Part shown: in pieces, positions 1 through 8,062 of the stretch | Position numbering within the stretch: the first letter of the stretch is position 1 | Layout of the letters: each line of letters starts with the position of its first letter | Assembly: GCA_031420365.1 (NCBI GenBank) | Contig: JANOMP010000241.1 | Location: forward strand, 11,877 to 75,876 | Source of the DNA: Leadbetterella sp031420365 | Lineage (GTDB): Bacteria > Bacteroidota > Bacteroidia > Cytophagales > Spirosomataceae | Direction: 5' to 3' | Length of the DNA: 64,000 bases | Position numbers and translations under genes: made by a program | The notes under the pieces: model-generated | Seen by the model: the letters and a program-made list of their open reading frames with translations, nothing else | The model's database searches: none | What the model was told of the DNA's origin: nothing

Positions 1-114
1 TTTCCATTCTTTGGTAGGTTTGCTTTCTACATGTCTGCATATATCTTCGGTAACATCGTGATAGGTTTTACCACCGGTTACCAAATGTTCTCTTATAGGT
101 GAAACTACTGACAT
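1..114 (-). CDS. actC: Alternative complex III subunit ActC (NrfD-like membrane subunit), N-terminus only
   Basis: The first 38 codons of a gene that runs off the left edge, starting with ATG at 114 and reading MSVVSPIREHLVTGGKTYHD. A stretch like VSPIRE-LVTGGKTYHDVT followed by a charged segment is how Bacteroidota ActC proteins begin, before the first of their many membrane spans. ActC is the quinol-binding polytopic subunit of alternative complex III, which oxidises menaquinol and passes electrons on to a terminal oxidase. It lies 54 bp downstream of actB on the same strand, the usual act order. The membrane part is outside the window, so the call rests on the N-terminus and position. Confidence 0.8.
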   Translation of the reverse strand, partial: MSVVSPIREHLVTGGKTYHDVTEDICRHVESKPTKEWK

Positions 115-168
115 ACTATTATCCTAAAATTTGTTAAGAACTATTTTAATTATTGATTTTACGAAAAA

Positions 169-3100
169 TTAATGAGAAGCATGTTCTGCACTATGTGCTG
201 GAGCTACTACCTTTTTTGTTTCGTCTTTATTTCTAATTTTTACTAAATAATTTACTTGTGGCTTTGTGTTAACTTCTTCTAAAACTTGGAAAGCTCTTCC
301 TTCTTCTTCTCTTTCCAAAATTTTTGAAATTCTTGACTCTGGGTCTAACATATCTCCAAAAGTAATGGCTCCTGTTGGGCATGATTGAGCACAAGCAGTT
401 ACAATCTCTCCATCCAAAGGACGACGTTTTTCTTTTTTGGCAGTTAATTTACCGGATTGAATACGTTGAACACACATAGAACATTTTTCAATAACCCCTC
501 TAGACCTTACGGTTACATCTGGGTTAATAACCATTCTACCTAAATCATTATTGAAATTAAAATCGAAATTGTCATTCTCAAAATAACTATACCAGTTAAA
601 TCTTCTTACTTTATATGGACAGTTGTTTGCACAATAACGTGTACCTATACAACGGTTATAAGTCATTTGATTTAACCCTTCAGAACTATGAGTGGTAGCT
701 AAAACTGGACAAACTGTTTCACAAGGGGCGTTTGAACAGTGCTGACACATCATTGGCTGGAACAAAACTTCTGGATTTTCTGAAGCCTTTTCCATATCCT
801 TATATCCCCCAAAAGATCTGTTTTCAGAATCTGCATCACTTGAATAATATCTATCTATTCTAATCCAATGCATTTCTCTCGCTCTTGCTACTTCAGCTTT
901 ACCTACAACTGGAACGTTGTTTTCTGCTTGGCAACTTACTAAACACGCAGAACATCCAGTACAGGTATTAAGATCAATGACTAAGCCCCAACTATGATTT
1001 TTCTTTTCGTGACCATTCCAAAGTGTTATAGAATTCGGTTTTTTCAAACCATCTGATGTAGCAATCATGGGCTCGTATCTACCAGCCTTTTGATTTTTAA
1101 CATATTCCGAAAGAATCGATTCTTGCACAACTGCCTCTCGCCCCATTACCGTTTCGTGCGTTTGCGTTTGTGCAAGTGTATATCCATCCTTAGTTTTTTC
1201 AACTTTCACACCACCTACCCATAGGTTCGAAGCTGAAGATGAACCAGATAGCATACTTAAAACTTCCACTCCAGTATTTCCAGCTTTTCCAGCAGCTGTC
1301 CTTCCATAACCCAATGCGATTCTAACTGTATCGTGTGCTTGACCGGGTTGTATTAATACTGGAAGTTCTACACTTTTGCTCCCAACAGTAACTTTTACAA
1401 TATCACCTTGAGCGAGATTTAATTTTGTTGCTGTTTTTTGAGAAAAAGAAGCGGTGTTTTCCCATGTAACCTTAGATATTGGGTCTGGAGTTTCTTGTAG
1501 CCAAGGATTGTTAGCTTGTAAACCAGTTCCAATTGTTACATTTTCGAATACTGATAATTCTAATTCTGAACCTTTTATTTGATTTAAAGTAGCTGCTGCT
1601 AAAGAAAGGTTTCCTAAAAAAGAAGCCCCTATTTGTATATTATTAGGTGATTCATAAACTCCATCATGTAATGCTTGTACCCATGACTTACCATTCAGAA
1701 TGTTGGTAACCCAAAAATTCTTAAGATAGGCTTGGTAATCAGCTGATTTTCCTCCCCATTTTAACAAGCTTGATTCTCCTTGACGTGAATTGAATATATT
1801 TGAAATAACCGGTTGGGTTAAAGAATAATATCCTTGTTTAGGAGATGCATCTCCCCAAGATTCTAAAAAATGCGTATTTAATGCTACATATTGACATAAT
1901 GAAGCAGTTTCGTCAGCTCTTTCAGCAATAGCAATACTTAATTTTATTTTCTTTATACCTTCAGCTATGCTTGCACCATCTAAATAATCATACACCGGAT
2001 TTGAACCTAAAAAAACAACTGCGTCCACAGCACCCGATTTTAACTCCGCAGCAAAATTTGCCATGGCAACATCGTTGCCTTGTCTATAATTTACCGTTGT
2101 TCCAAAATCTATTGTGCTTCCTAAATTTCCTAATATGCTATTTATTGCATTTACAATAGTTTGAACAGAAACATTATTAGAACCAGAAACAACTAAACTT
2201 GTTCCTTTAGCTTTTACCAAATCATTAGCACATTTATCTAAATGCTCAACTTCCAATTTTGCGGCACTAATTGGTGAACCTCCGGTAATTGCTACTATTT
2301 TATTATAAAGATTTGCTACTACTATTCCTTCTTGAGAGGGTTTGAACATCCCACGATAATCGGCATTTGCTCCAGAAAGAGTCATCCCGGTTTCAAACTG
2401 GTAGTGGCGAGACATTGTAGTTTTTCCATCCTTCCCTGATTTCAACCTACGTGTTTCTGCCCACTGTGCAGCAAACTCAATTGGGGACAACCAAGTACCC
2501 AAAAAATCACAATTAATTCCAACTATAACGGAGGCTTTGTCAAATAAATAAGAAGGGATAGCGGCTTTGCCAAATGATACACCGTTTGCCTCAATAAGTC
2601 CTGAAACAGAGTTTGTATCGTAAGTAATATGTTTGGTACTTGGGTATTTTGAAGTAAAATCGGCAATTACAGCTTTTGTTGCAGGCGACAAAATAGTATT
2701 AGAAACTATACGCACATTAGTGGACTTAGATAAAGCAGAAGAGATTTGGATATCTAAAGCTTCCCAGGAAATTTTCTTTCCTCCTTTAGTTGGATCTTTC
2801 AGTTTATCATTGTCATATAATGATAGTAAGGACGCATGAACTGGGGCATTTACACCGCCCTTTGTAACTCCTGAAAGTTTATTTCCTTCAATTTTTACTG
2901 GTCGGCCTTCTCTAGTTTTCACTAAAATACTAGCATAATGTCCGCCTAAAGTATAAGAGGATGCATAATAATTAGGAATACCAGGCTCAATATCCTCCGG
3001 TTTATTCAAATAAGGAATTGCTTTTCTAACTGGGGCATCACACGCTGCCAATGACACAGCCGCTACACCAAAACCTAACATTTTTAGGAAATCCCTGCGA

Positions 3101-3216
3101 TAGGTACCTCCCTCAATTTCTTCAAGATTAAACTCTCTATCTGCATTTTTTACAACGCTGATATCGTTTTTAAACTCTTCAATACCTTTCCAATACTTTT
3201 TATTAGTATTCTCCAT
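169..3216 (-). CDS. actB: Alternative complex III subunit ActB (molybdopterin-like domain fused to iron-sulfur subunit)
   Basis: A 1015-residue periplasmic subunit of the menaquinol-oxidising alternative complex III. Residues 40-41 are the twin arginines of a Tat signal (YRRDFLKMLGFG), followed by SLAAC with Cys59 as a likely lipobox. The middle (about 80-700) resembles molybdopterin oxidoreductases, but in ActB this domain carries no cofactor. The C-terminal part (about 745-960) is a ferredoxin-like subunit with cysteine clusters CTGCSACLVSC, CQHCSNAPCETVC, CIGTRYCANNC and CSMC plus a last Cys pair (CAQSC), enough for four clusters. It follows actA by 48 bp and precedes actC, so it is in the same operon. 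Length and domain fusion match Bacteroidota ActB. Confidence 0.93.
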   Translation of the reverse strand: MENTNKKYWKGIEEFKNDISVVKNADREFNLEEIEGGTYRRDFLKMLGFGVAAVSLAACDAPVRKAIPYLNKPEDIEPGIPNYYASSYTLGGHYASILVKTREGRPVKIEGNKLSGVTKGGVNAPVHASLLSLYDNDKLKDPTKGGKKISWEALDIQISSALSKSTNVRIVSNTILSPATKAVIADFTSKYPSTKHITYDTNSVSGLIEANGVSFGKAAIPSYLFDKASVIVGINCDFLGTWLSPIEFAAQWAETRRLKSGKDGKTTMSRHYQFETGMTLSGANADYRGMFKPSQEGIVVANLYNKIVAITGGSPISAAKLEVEHLDKCANDLVKAKGTSLVVSGSNNVSVQTIVNAINSILGNLGSTIDFGTTVNYRQGNDVAMANFAAELKSGAVDAVVFLGSNPVYDYLDGASIAEGIKKIKLSIAIAERADETASLCQYVALNTHFLESWGDASPKQGYYSLTQPVISNIFNSRQGESSLLKWGGKSADYQAYLKNFWVTNILNGKSWVQALHDGVYESPNNIQIGASFLGNLSLAAATLNQIKGSELELSVFENVTIGTGLQANNPWLQETPDPISKVTWENTASFSQKTATKLNLAQGDIVKVTVGSKSVELPVLIQPGQAHDTVRIALGYGRTAAGKAGNTGVEVLSMLSGSSSASNLWVGGVKVEKTKDGYTLAQTQTHETVMGREAVVQESILSEYVKNQKAGRYEPMIATSDGLKKPNSITLWNGHEKKNHSWGLVIDLNTCTGCSACLVSCQAENNVPVVGKAEVARAREMHWIRIDRYYSSDADSENRSFGGYKDMEKASENPEVLFQPMMCQHCSNAPCETVCPVLATTHSSEGLNQMTYNRCIGTRYCANNCPYKVRRFNWYSYFENDNFDFNFNNDLGRMVINPDVTVRSRGVIEKCSMCVQRIQSGKLTAKKEKRRPLDGEIVTACAQSCPTGAITFGDMLDPESRISKILEREEEGRAFQVLEEVNTKPQVNYLVKIRNKDETKKVVAPAHSAEHASH

Positions 3217-3264
3217 TCGTTTATATTGATTTCTCTATGTTCAAAAATAAGAGGATAATTTAAA

Positions 3265-4473
3265 TTAATAATGACATTTAGCACATTCTAATCCGCCAAT
3301 ATCTTCTACTTTCATTGTTTCTTTGCTTGTGCTGTTATGAGCTGTTAACAAAGCATCATAATATGCATTTCCTTTCGAATTTACATCTGTTTTTTTGTGA
3401 CAATCAATACACCAACCCATTGTAAGCGTTTTGCGCTGTTGTACTACTTCCATTTTATTAACTTCACCATGACAATTTTCACAATCTAATTCGGCCACAT
3501 TAGTATGTTGGGAATGATTAAAATATGCCAAATCTGGAAGATTATGGACCCTCACCCACTCCACAGGCTGATCTTTCTCTAAGGCTGTGTAGATCTTTTG
3601 AATTTCAGGAGACTCTCTTTTAATAGTATTATGACAATTCATACAAATACTTGAAGAAGGAATTCCTGCTTGTTTCCCTTTGTATACCCCAGTGTGACAA
3701 TTTGCACAATTTATTTGCATCTCACCTGCATGTAATTTATGAGAAAAAGCAATTGGTTGTTTGGGAGCATATCCTTGGTGCACACCAATGCTATACATTC
3801 CATCTAGCGTTGCTTTAGTTCCTAGAATAATAAATAACCAAATTACAGCCGAACGAATAGTTTTGTTTGAACTTAAACCCTTCAAGTTTTCTTTAAGTAC
3901 TTCAATTGCAGATAAAGAAGAATTTCCCTCTGCATCATTAGTACCGGCCAATTTACTCAATAGACTTAAAACCGCTAGTAGAGCCACTAGAACCAAACCC
4001 ATTATTACTAATAGAGCAATTAATACAATATTGAAGAATTTCCCTCCACCAGTTTCTTGTGTTGATGCATTGACAACAGGGGCTGCATTTGGGTCAACGA
4101 CTGGTACTGCATTGGCTGTTTTTATGTAAGCCAAAATGTTTTTTACTTCGGTGTCTCCAAAACTTGGAAAAGCGGTCATTTGTGTTTTGTTGTATTTTTC
4201 ATACAATTCTACTGCATATTTATCCCCGCTTCCGATAACCGCAGCTGGATTGTTTATCCATTTTTTAAGCCAGACATAATCTTTTCTATCTTCAATGCCT
4301 TTTAGTCCGGGGCCTACAACTACTTCAGAGCCAGTAGCATGGCATTGAGCACAATTGTTTTTATATAATGTTTCGCCTGCGGCCGCATCTCCATCTTGTG
4401 CAAAAGTTGATTGGCTAAATAGCCCACTTATAAAAAGGAGAAAGATTATTTTAAAGGAAATTTTATATATCAT
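3265..4473 (-). CDS. actA: Alternative complex III subunit ActA, multihaem cytochrome c with N-terminal monohaem domain
   Basis: Electron-transfer cytochrome of alternative complex III. An open frame extends upstream to 4596, but I start at ATG 4473 because it opens a normal signal peptide (MIYKISFKIIFLLFISGLFSQSTFAQ region) and because a consensus promoter lies at 4507-4537, inside the longer frame. The protein has about 402 residues. A first CAQCH motif sits in a monohaem cytochrome c domain; a membrane span follows at the IVLIALLVIMGLVLVALLAV segment; then come five more haem motifs (CANCH, CMNCH, CENCH, CIDCH, CAKCH). That is six haems, one more than the classical pentahaem ActA, fitting an ActE-ActA type fusion. 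First gene of the act operon. Confidence 0.9.
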   Translation of the reverse strand: MIYKISFKIIFLLFISGLFSQSTFAQDGDAAAGETLYKNNCAQCHATGSEVVVGPGLKGIEDRKDYVWLKKWINNPAAVIGSGDKYAVELYEKYNKTQMTAFPSFGDTEVKNILAYIKTANAVPVVDPNAAPVVNASTQETGGGKFFNIVLIALLVIMGLVLVALLAVLSLLSKLAGTNDAEGNSSLSAIEVLKENLKGLSSNKTIRSAVIWLFIILGTKATLDGMYSIGVHQGYAPKQPIAFSHKLHAGEMQINCANCHTGVYKGKQAGIPSSSICMNCHNTIKRESPEIQKIYTALEKDQPVEWVRVHNLPDLAYFNHSQHTNVAELDCENCHGEVNKMEVVQQRKTLTMGWCIDCHKKTDVNSKGNAYYDALLTAHNSTSKETMKVEDIGGLECAKCHY

Positions 4474-4506
4474 TTGGATAATAGAATGATGCAATTTTTC
4501 AGAGTA

Positions 4507-4537
4507 CAAATTTAAGGTAGGATTGTTTTTTATCAAA
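4507..4537 (-). promoter_or_regulatory. Promoter of the act operon
   Basis: On the minus strand TTTG (4537-4534), a 19-bp spacer and TAAATTTG (4514-4507) match the Bacteroidota housekeeping promoter exactly. It lies about 35 bp before the ATG at 4473 and therefore decides the actA start. Confidence 0.7.
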
Positions 4538-4636
4538 ATAAGTATTCTATTTTTTTTAGAGAATTTAAAATTTAGAATGATTTTAAATAAGGACACAATA
4601 GTTTAGTATTCAATAATTTAAATTAAAAAAACCATC

Positions 4637-4657
4637 TAAAAAACATCAAATGTGATG
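4637..4657 (-). terminator. Probable terminator after tRNA-Cys
   Basis: On the minus strand a short hairpin, CATCA (4657-4653 side) pairing with TGATG (4648-4644 side), is followed by a run of T. It lies about 40 bp past the tRNA-Cys 3' end and before the act promoter. The stem is only about 5-6 bp, so this is tentative. Confidence 0.4.
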
Positions 4658-4697
4658 CTTAATAAATGGTATTTATCTAAGTTTAATAAATTATTTG

Positions 4698-4768
4698 AGG
4701 TCCCGAGCGGATTCGAACCGCTGTGGAAGCTTTTGCAGAGCTCTGCCTAGCCACTCGGCCACAGGACC
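4698..4768 (-). tRNA. tRNA-Cys (GCA anticodon)
   Basis: A 71-nt cloverleaf on the minus strand. The acceptor stem is GGTCCTG with CGGGACC (one G-T pair). The anticodon loop is CTGCAAA with anticodon GCA between GAGCT and AGCTT. The T-arm is GCGGTTCGAATCCGC, and U is the discriminator base, typical of tRNA-Cys. CCA is not encoded. A consensus promoter lies just upstream. Confidence 0.95.
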
Positions 4769-4797
4769 TTTAAATTTTCCTTTTAAGTGAAGGAATG

Positions 4798-4829
4798 CAA
4801 ATTTACTACCAAAATGCCTTAATGCCAAA
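4798..4829 (-). promoter_or_regulatory. Promoter of tRNA-Cys
   Basis: Minus strand TTTG (4829-4826), 20-bp spacer, TAAATTTG (4805-4798): a full match to the Bacteroidota consensus, about 30 bp upstream of the mature tRNA 5' end. Confidence 0.7.
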
Positions 4830-4856
4830 AAATATTGCATAATTAAATATATAACC

Positions 4857-4892
4857 AAAAAGAATAGCTATCAATTGCTGATAGCTATTCTT
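4857..4892 (-). terminator. Intrinsic terminator of rpsA
   Basis: A hairpin of 13-14 bp (4860-4873 with 4879-4892, loop of five bases) sits 22 bp after the rpsA stop codon. On the minus strand it is followed by TTTT. Stem AAGAATAGCTATCA and its complement are perfect. Confidence 0.7.
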
Positions 4893-4913
4893 ATTCTTTT
4901 AATTTTAAGCGCC

Positions 4914-6740
4914 TTATACTGCTCCTTCTTCCGTAACTTTTTTCTTAGCAGTTTTCTTTTTAGGTGCTGCCTCTCCACTTTCCATTTGATCTTTTAAAGC
5001 CGCAAGAGCAGAAAGATCGCCTAAAGTTGACTTTTCCATTTCAGGTAATTTATTTTTATCTGAAGTTTTAGCTGGAGCTTTCTTTTTTTCTACCTTTATT
5101 TCTTCAATAACTTCCCAAGTTTTGCTATGAGAAAGAACAATTTTCTTTTCTTCTTTGTTGAACTCGGTCACCTCAAAAGTAAGTCTTTCTCCAACTTCAC
5201 CAAGCGTACCATCTACTTTTGCAATTGTCTTAAGAGCAGACAGTCCCTCTATTCCATAAGGCAACTCAAGTGTTACTTGTTTATCATTTTTACCTACTAT
5301 GGTACACTCATGAACAGTACCTAATTGGAAAACAGTTTCAAAAGTATCCCAAGGGTTTTCTTCTAAATGTTTGTGAGAAAGAGCCAATCTTCTGTTTTCG
5401 CCATCCAACTCTAAAACCAAAACTTCTAACTCGTCACTGATTTTAACAAAATCAGATGGGTGTTTAATTTTCTTTGTCCAAGAAAGATCAGAAACGTGTA
5501 CTAATCCATCTATACCTTCTTCAAGTTCTAAAAACAGACCAAAATTGGTTAGATTACGAACAGTTCCTTTATGTTTTGTTCCGATTGCATATTTGGCTAA
5601 AAGATCTTGCTTTGTCCAAGGATCTTCTGTCATTTGTTTGATACCCAATGACATTTTTCTTTCTTCTTTGTCCAAAGTAAGGATTACCGCTGAAATATTG
5701 TCTCCAATTTGAAGAAAATCTGATGGATTTCTCAAATGTTGTGACCAAGACATTTCTGAAACGTGAATTAAACCTTCAACACCTGGCTTTAATTCTAAGA
5801 ATGCGCCGTAATCAGCAATATTTACAATTCTACCGCTTACTTTAGACCCTACTTCTAAAGTTTCAGCTAAAGAATCCCAAGGATGGGCTTCTAATTGCTT
5901 CATGCCTAAAGATATACGTTTTTTATCTTCATCAAAATCAAGAACAACTACCTTGATTTTATCGTCTAAGTTTAACACTTCATTTGGATGATTTACTCTA
6001 CCCCACGAAATATCAGTAATATGCAATAGGCCGTCTACACCACCTAAGTCAATGAATACTCCAAAGTTTGTGATATTTTTAACCACCCCTTCAAGTACTT
6101 GGCCTTTGTCAAGATTAGTTAATATTTGTTGACGTTGAGTCTCAAGATCTTTTTCAATTAAAATTTTATGCGAAACAACTACGTTATCATTAGCATGGTT
6201 TATCTTAACCACTTTAACTTCCATACGTTTTCCAACGAAAACATCAAAATCTCTGATTGGCTTAACATCAATTTGAGAACCTGGCAAGAACGCTTCAATT
6301 CCGTAGATGTCAACTATTAATCCTCCTTTAGTACGACGTTTAATCAATGCATCAACAATAATGTCAGTATCTAAAGCTTCTTCTATTTTAGTCCAAGCGG
6401 TTAATATTCTAGCTTTTTTACGAGAGATAACCAATTGCCCTAAGGAATCTTCTTGTTTTTCAATAAATACTTCAACTTTATCACCTACTTTAAGATTAGG
6501 TAAATCACGAAATTCTGAACGGGAAACGATACCATCCGATTTAAAACCAATGTTTAATAAAACTTCTCTTTCAGTAATACCTACAATTAAAGCTTCTACT
6601 ACGTCTTTTTCAGCAATTGCGGAAAACGTTTCACTGTAAATAGCTTCTAGTTCAGCTTTTTCAGCTGTAGAATACCCTGCCCCAATACCTTTTTTTGATA
6701 CTTTGTCCCAATCGAAATCAGGGAATGTTTGATTTGCCAT
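4914..6740 (-). CDS. rpsA: 30S ribosomal protein S1
   Basis: A 608-residue protein of the small ribosomal subunit that binds mRNA and helps load it for initiation. Six S1-type OB-fold repeats can be followed: two divergent ones at about 50-120 and 138-200, then four clear ones starting near 212, 297, 385 and 470 with signatures such as NFGVFIDLGGVDGLLHITD, YGAFLELKPGVEGLIHVSE and NFGLFLELEEGIDGLVHVSD. The tail is rich in lysine and alanine, as in Bacteroidota S1. In this phylum S1 matters because Shine-Dalgarno sequences are rare. Single-gene unit with its own promoter (6833-6864) and terminator. Confidence 0.96.
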   Translation of the reverse strand: MANQTFPDFDWDKVSKKGIGAGYSTAEKAELEAIYSETFSAIAEKDVVEALIVGITEREVLLNIGFKSDGIVSRSEFRDLPNLKVGDKVEVFIEKQEDSLGQLVISRKKARILTAWTKIEEALDTDIIVDALIKRRTKGGLIVDIYGIEAFLPGSQIDVKPIRDFDVFVGKRMEVKVVKINHANDNVVVSHKILIEKDLETQRQQILTNLDKGQVLEGVVKNITNFGVFIDLGGVDGLLHITDISWGRVNHPNEVLNLDDKIKVVVLDFDEDKKRISLGMKQLEAHPWDSLAETLEVGSKVSGRIVNIADYGAFLELKPGVEGLIHVSEMSWSQHLRNPSDFLQIGDNISAVILTLDKEERKMSLGIKQMTEDPWTKQDLLAKYAIGTKHKGTVRNLTNFGLFLELEEGIDGLVHVSDLSWTKKIKHPSDFVKISDELEVLVLELDGENRRLALSHKHLEENPWDTFETVFQLGTVHECTIVGKNDKQVTLELPYGIEGLSALKTIAKVDGTLGEVGERLTFEVTEFNKEEKKIVLSHSKTWEVIEEIKVEKKKAPAKTSDKNKLPEMEKSTLGDLSALAALKDQMESGEAAPKKKTAKKKVTEEGAV

Positions 6741-6832
6741 AAAATGTTGTAAGCTACTCTTAATTACATTAATAATTCGAGCGAAACTATTAAATTTGAT
6801 TTAAAAAATTTGTTATTTCCCAAAAAGGATTG

Positions 6833-6864
6833 CAAAAGTAGAGAAAATCTCTAGAAGAAGCAAG
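6833..6864 (-). promoter_or_regulatory. Promoter of rpsA
   Basis: Minus strand CTTG (6864-6861), 20-bp spacer, TACTTTTG (6840-6833): a Bacteroidota-type promoter with a perfect -7 box. It gives a leader of about 85 nt before the rpsA ATG, in which nothing clear was recognised. Confidence 0.65.
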
Positions 6865-6907
6865 AAGAATATGCTATTTGTGGGATAAAATTCTAAAATT
6901 AAATTTT

Positions 6908-7417
6908 TTATCTCCGTTTATTTAAGAATGGCAACCAATTGTCTTCTAATTTCCCAGAACAATCTCTCACAAAAGTAAGAAAAGTAGGTTTGAAAGGAGA
7001 ATATTTTAAAGGCATATTTGCTTCTTCGGGGGTAAGTTTGCCCTTTCGACTATTGCATTTTTTGCATGCGGTAACTAAATTTTCCCAATGTGTTTTACCT
7101 CCACGAGATTTTGGCATTACATGATCGAGGGTTAAATCTTTATGATGTCCACAATACACACAATTATTGTTATCCCTTTTGAATATGTTGTTTCGATTCA
7201 TTACAACACCTCTAAAAGGAACATTTACATAACTATTTAGTCTAATTATAGAAGGTAAAGGATAAGTACGAGTAATTGTTCGCAAATAGGCTTTTGGAAT
7301 TTCGGCCACCATTTCGGCTTTGTTTAGATAAACCAATAAAAAGGCTTTTGGAACGGTACAAATACTAATAGCACTATAATCTGCATTCAGAATCAAAACT
7401 TTCCGCCCCATATACAA
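6908..7417 (-). CDS. HNH endonuclease family protein
   Basis: A 169-residue protein with a C-terminal HNH nuclease fold. Cys86 and Cys89 (CVYCG) with Cys118 and Cys121 (CKKC) form the zinc clip. Asp98-His99 (LTLDHV) and Asn113 (WENLV) are the HNH metal and catalytic positions, with RGGKTHWENL between them. The N-terminal half (GRKVLILNADYSAISIC) is the conserved extension of the small HNH family common as a single housekeeping-like gene in Bacteroidota and Cyanobacteria. Its substrate is unknown. A second in-frame ATG lies two codons in (7411) and may be the true start. No toxin, immunity or phage genes are nearby, so a defence role is not supported. Confidence 0.85.
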   Translation of the reverse strand: MYMGRKVLILNADYSAISICTVPKAFLLVYLNKAEMVAEIPKAYLRTITRTYPLPSIIRLNSYVNVPFRGVVMNRNNIFKRDNNNCVYCGHHKDLTLDHVMPKSRGGKTHWENLVTACKKCNSRKGKLTPEEANMPLKYSPFKPTFLTFVRDCSGKLEDNWLPFLNKRR

Positions 7418-7593
7418 TGTAGTTTTTATAATCCACTAATTGTAAGGCAATTTAAGGATTAAATTTCGATAAAATTAAAAGATTATTTAAAAGTTTAAAA
7501 TTTAATTTTAAAATAACATTCCTAATTTAATTTTGGATTTACAGTATTTAGAGTGAAACCCTGAATTTTATAAACTTTAATTAATGATTGCTG

Positions 7594-7624
7594 TTTACTA
7601 AATTTATTGTTAGCCTTACTTTTG
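7594..7624 (+). promoter_or_regulatory. Candidate promoter reading into a gene-free structured patch
   Basis: TTTA (7594-7597), 19-bp spacer and TACTTTTG (7617-7624) match the promoter pattern found at rpsA and the SRP RNA, with one mismatch in the -33 box. No open reading frame starts close downstream; the G+C-rich hairpin-rich stretch begins right here, more than 400 bp before mrdA. Confidence 0.4.
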
Positions 7625-7823
7625 CGTTTCGACGCACCGCAGGTATGCCTGTCCAATTGAAAAAAGCCGAATGTCGGACCAACTGGAATGCCAGCTCAGC
7701 CAAAAACACTCACAAAAAAAATCCTGACAGGCCGTCCGCCATGAATTTTTAAATTAATTATCTAGCTATTAGTAATTTAACTTGCTTAAAAATTTTCATA
7801 CGGACGGTCCGAATATATTCGGA
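7624..7823. other. G+C-rich, hairpin-rich patch in the 645-bp gap before mrdA; possible structured RNA or element remnant
   Basis: The gap 7418-8062 has no convincing gene. Within it, this stretch differs from its very AT-rich surroundings and folds repeatedly: GCGT-TTCG-ACGC (7624-7635), CAGG-TATG-CCTG, CCGA-ATG-TCGG nested inside CCAATTG/CAACTGG, and CTGG-AATG-CCAG. An imperfect inverted repeat of about 24 bp follows (arms 7730-7752 and 7785-7810), and then the perfect 16-bp palindrome TCCGAATATATTCGGA (7808-7823). With the promoter match at 7594-7624 it could be a small non-coding RNA. It could equally be a decayed insertion element. I recognise no known RNA family (not tmRNA, RNase P or SRP). 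Either side of the patch I see only AT-rich sequence. Confidence 0.4.
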
Positions 7824-8062
7824 ATGTGATTAATGGAACAATGTTTATTTCTTTTCTAAAAGATTTCACAAATGAATATTTCTCCACTCTAAATCCTGTA
7901 ATGCCAAAAAAAATAGTTCCTAAAAGAACAATTAAATATAATTATTTAAAGAAGATTTTAGCTTTTTCTTTATTATTTTTTCTTTGATGATTTTTTTTAA
8001 AATTTGATATTGTTTAAGCCTTTTTTTTATGAAATTTGTATGTTTTTTAATTTATGAATTAG

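Noticed and set aside
3761..4129. Open frame of 122 codons opposite actA
   Set aside because: Antisense shadow of the haem protein gene without its own signals.
4474..4596. Upstream extension of the actA frame
   Set aside because: The act promoter lies inside it and the signal peptide begins at 4473.
6908..7417. HNH protein as part of a defence or toxin system
   Set aside because: No restriction, toxin, immunity or phage genes nearby; the subfamily is a common single gene.
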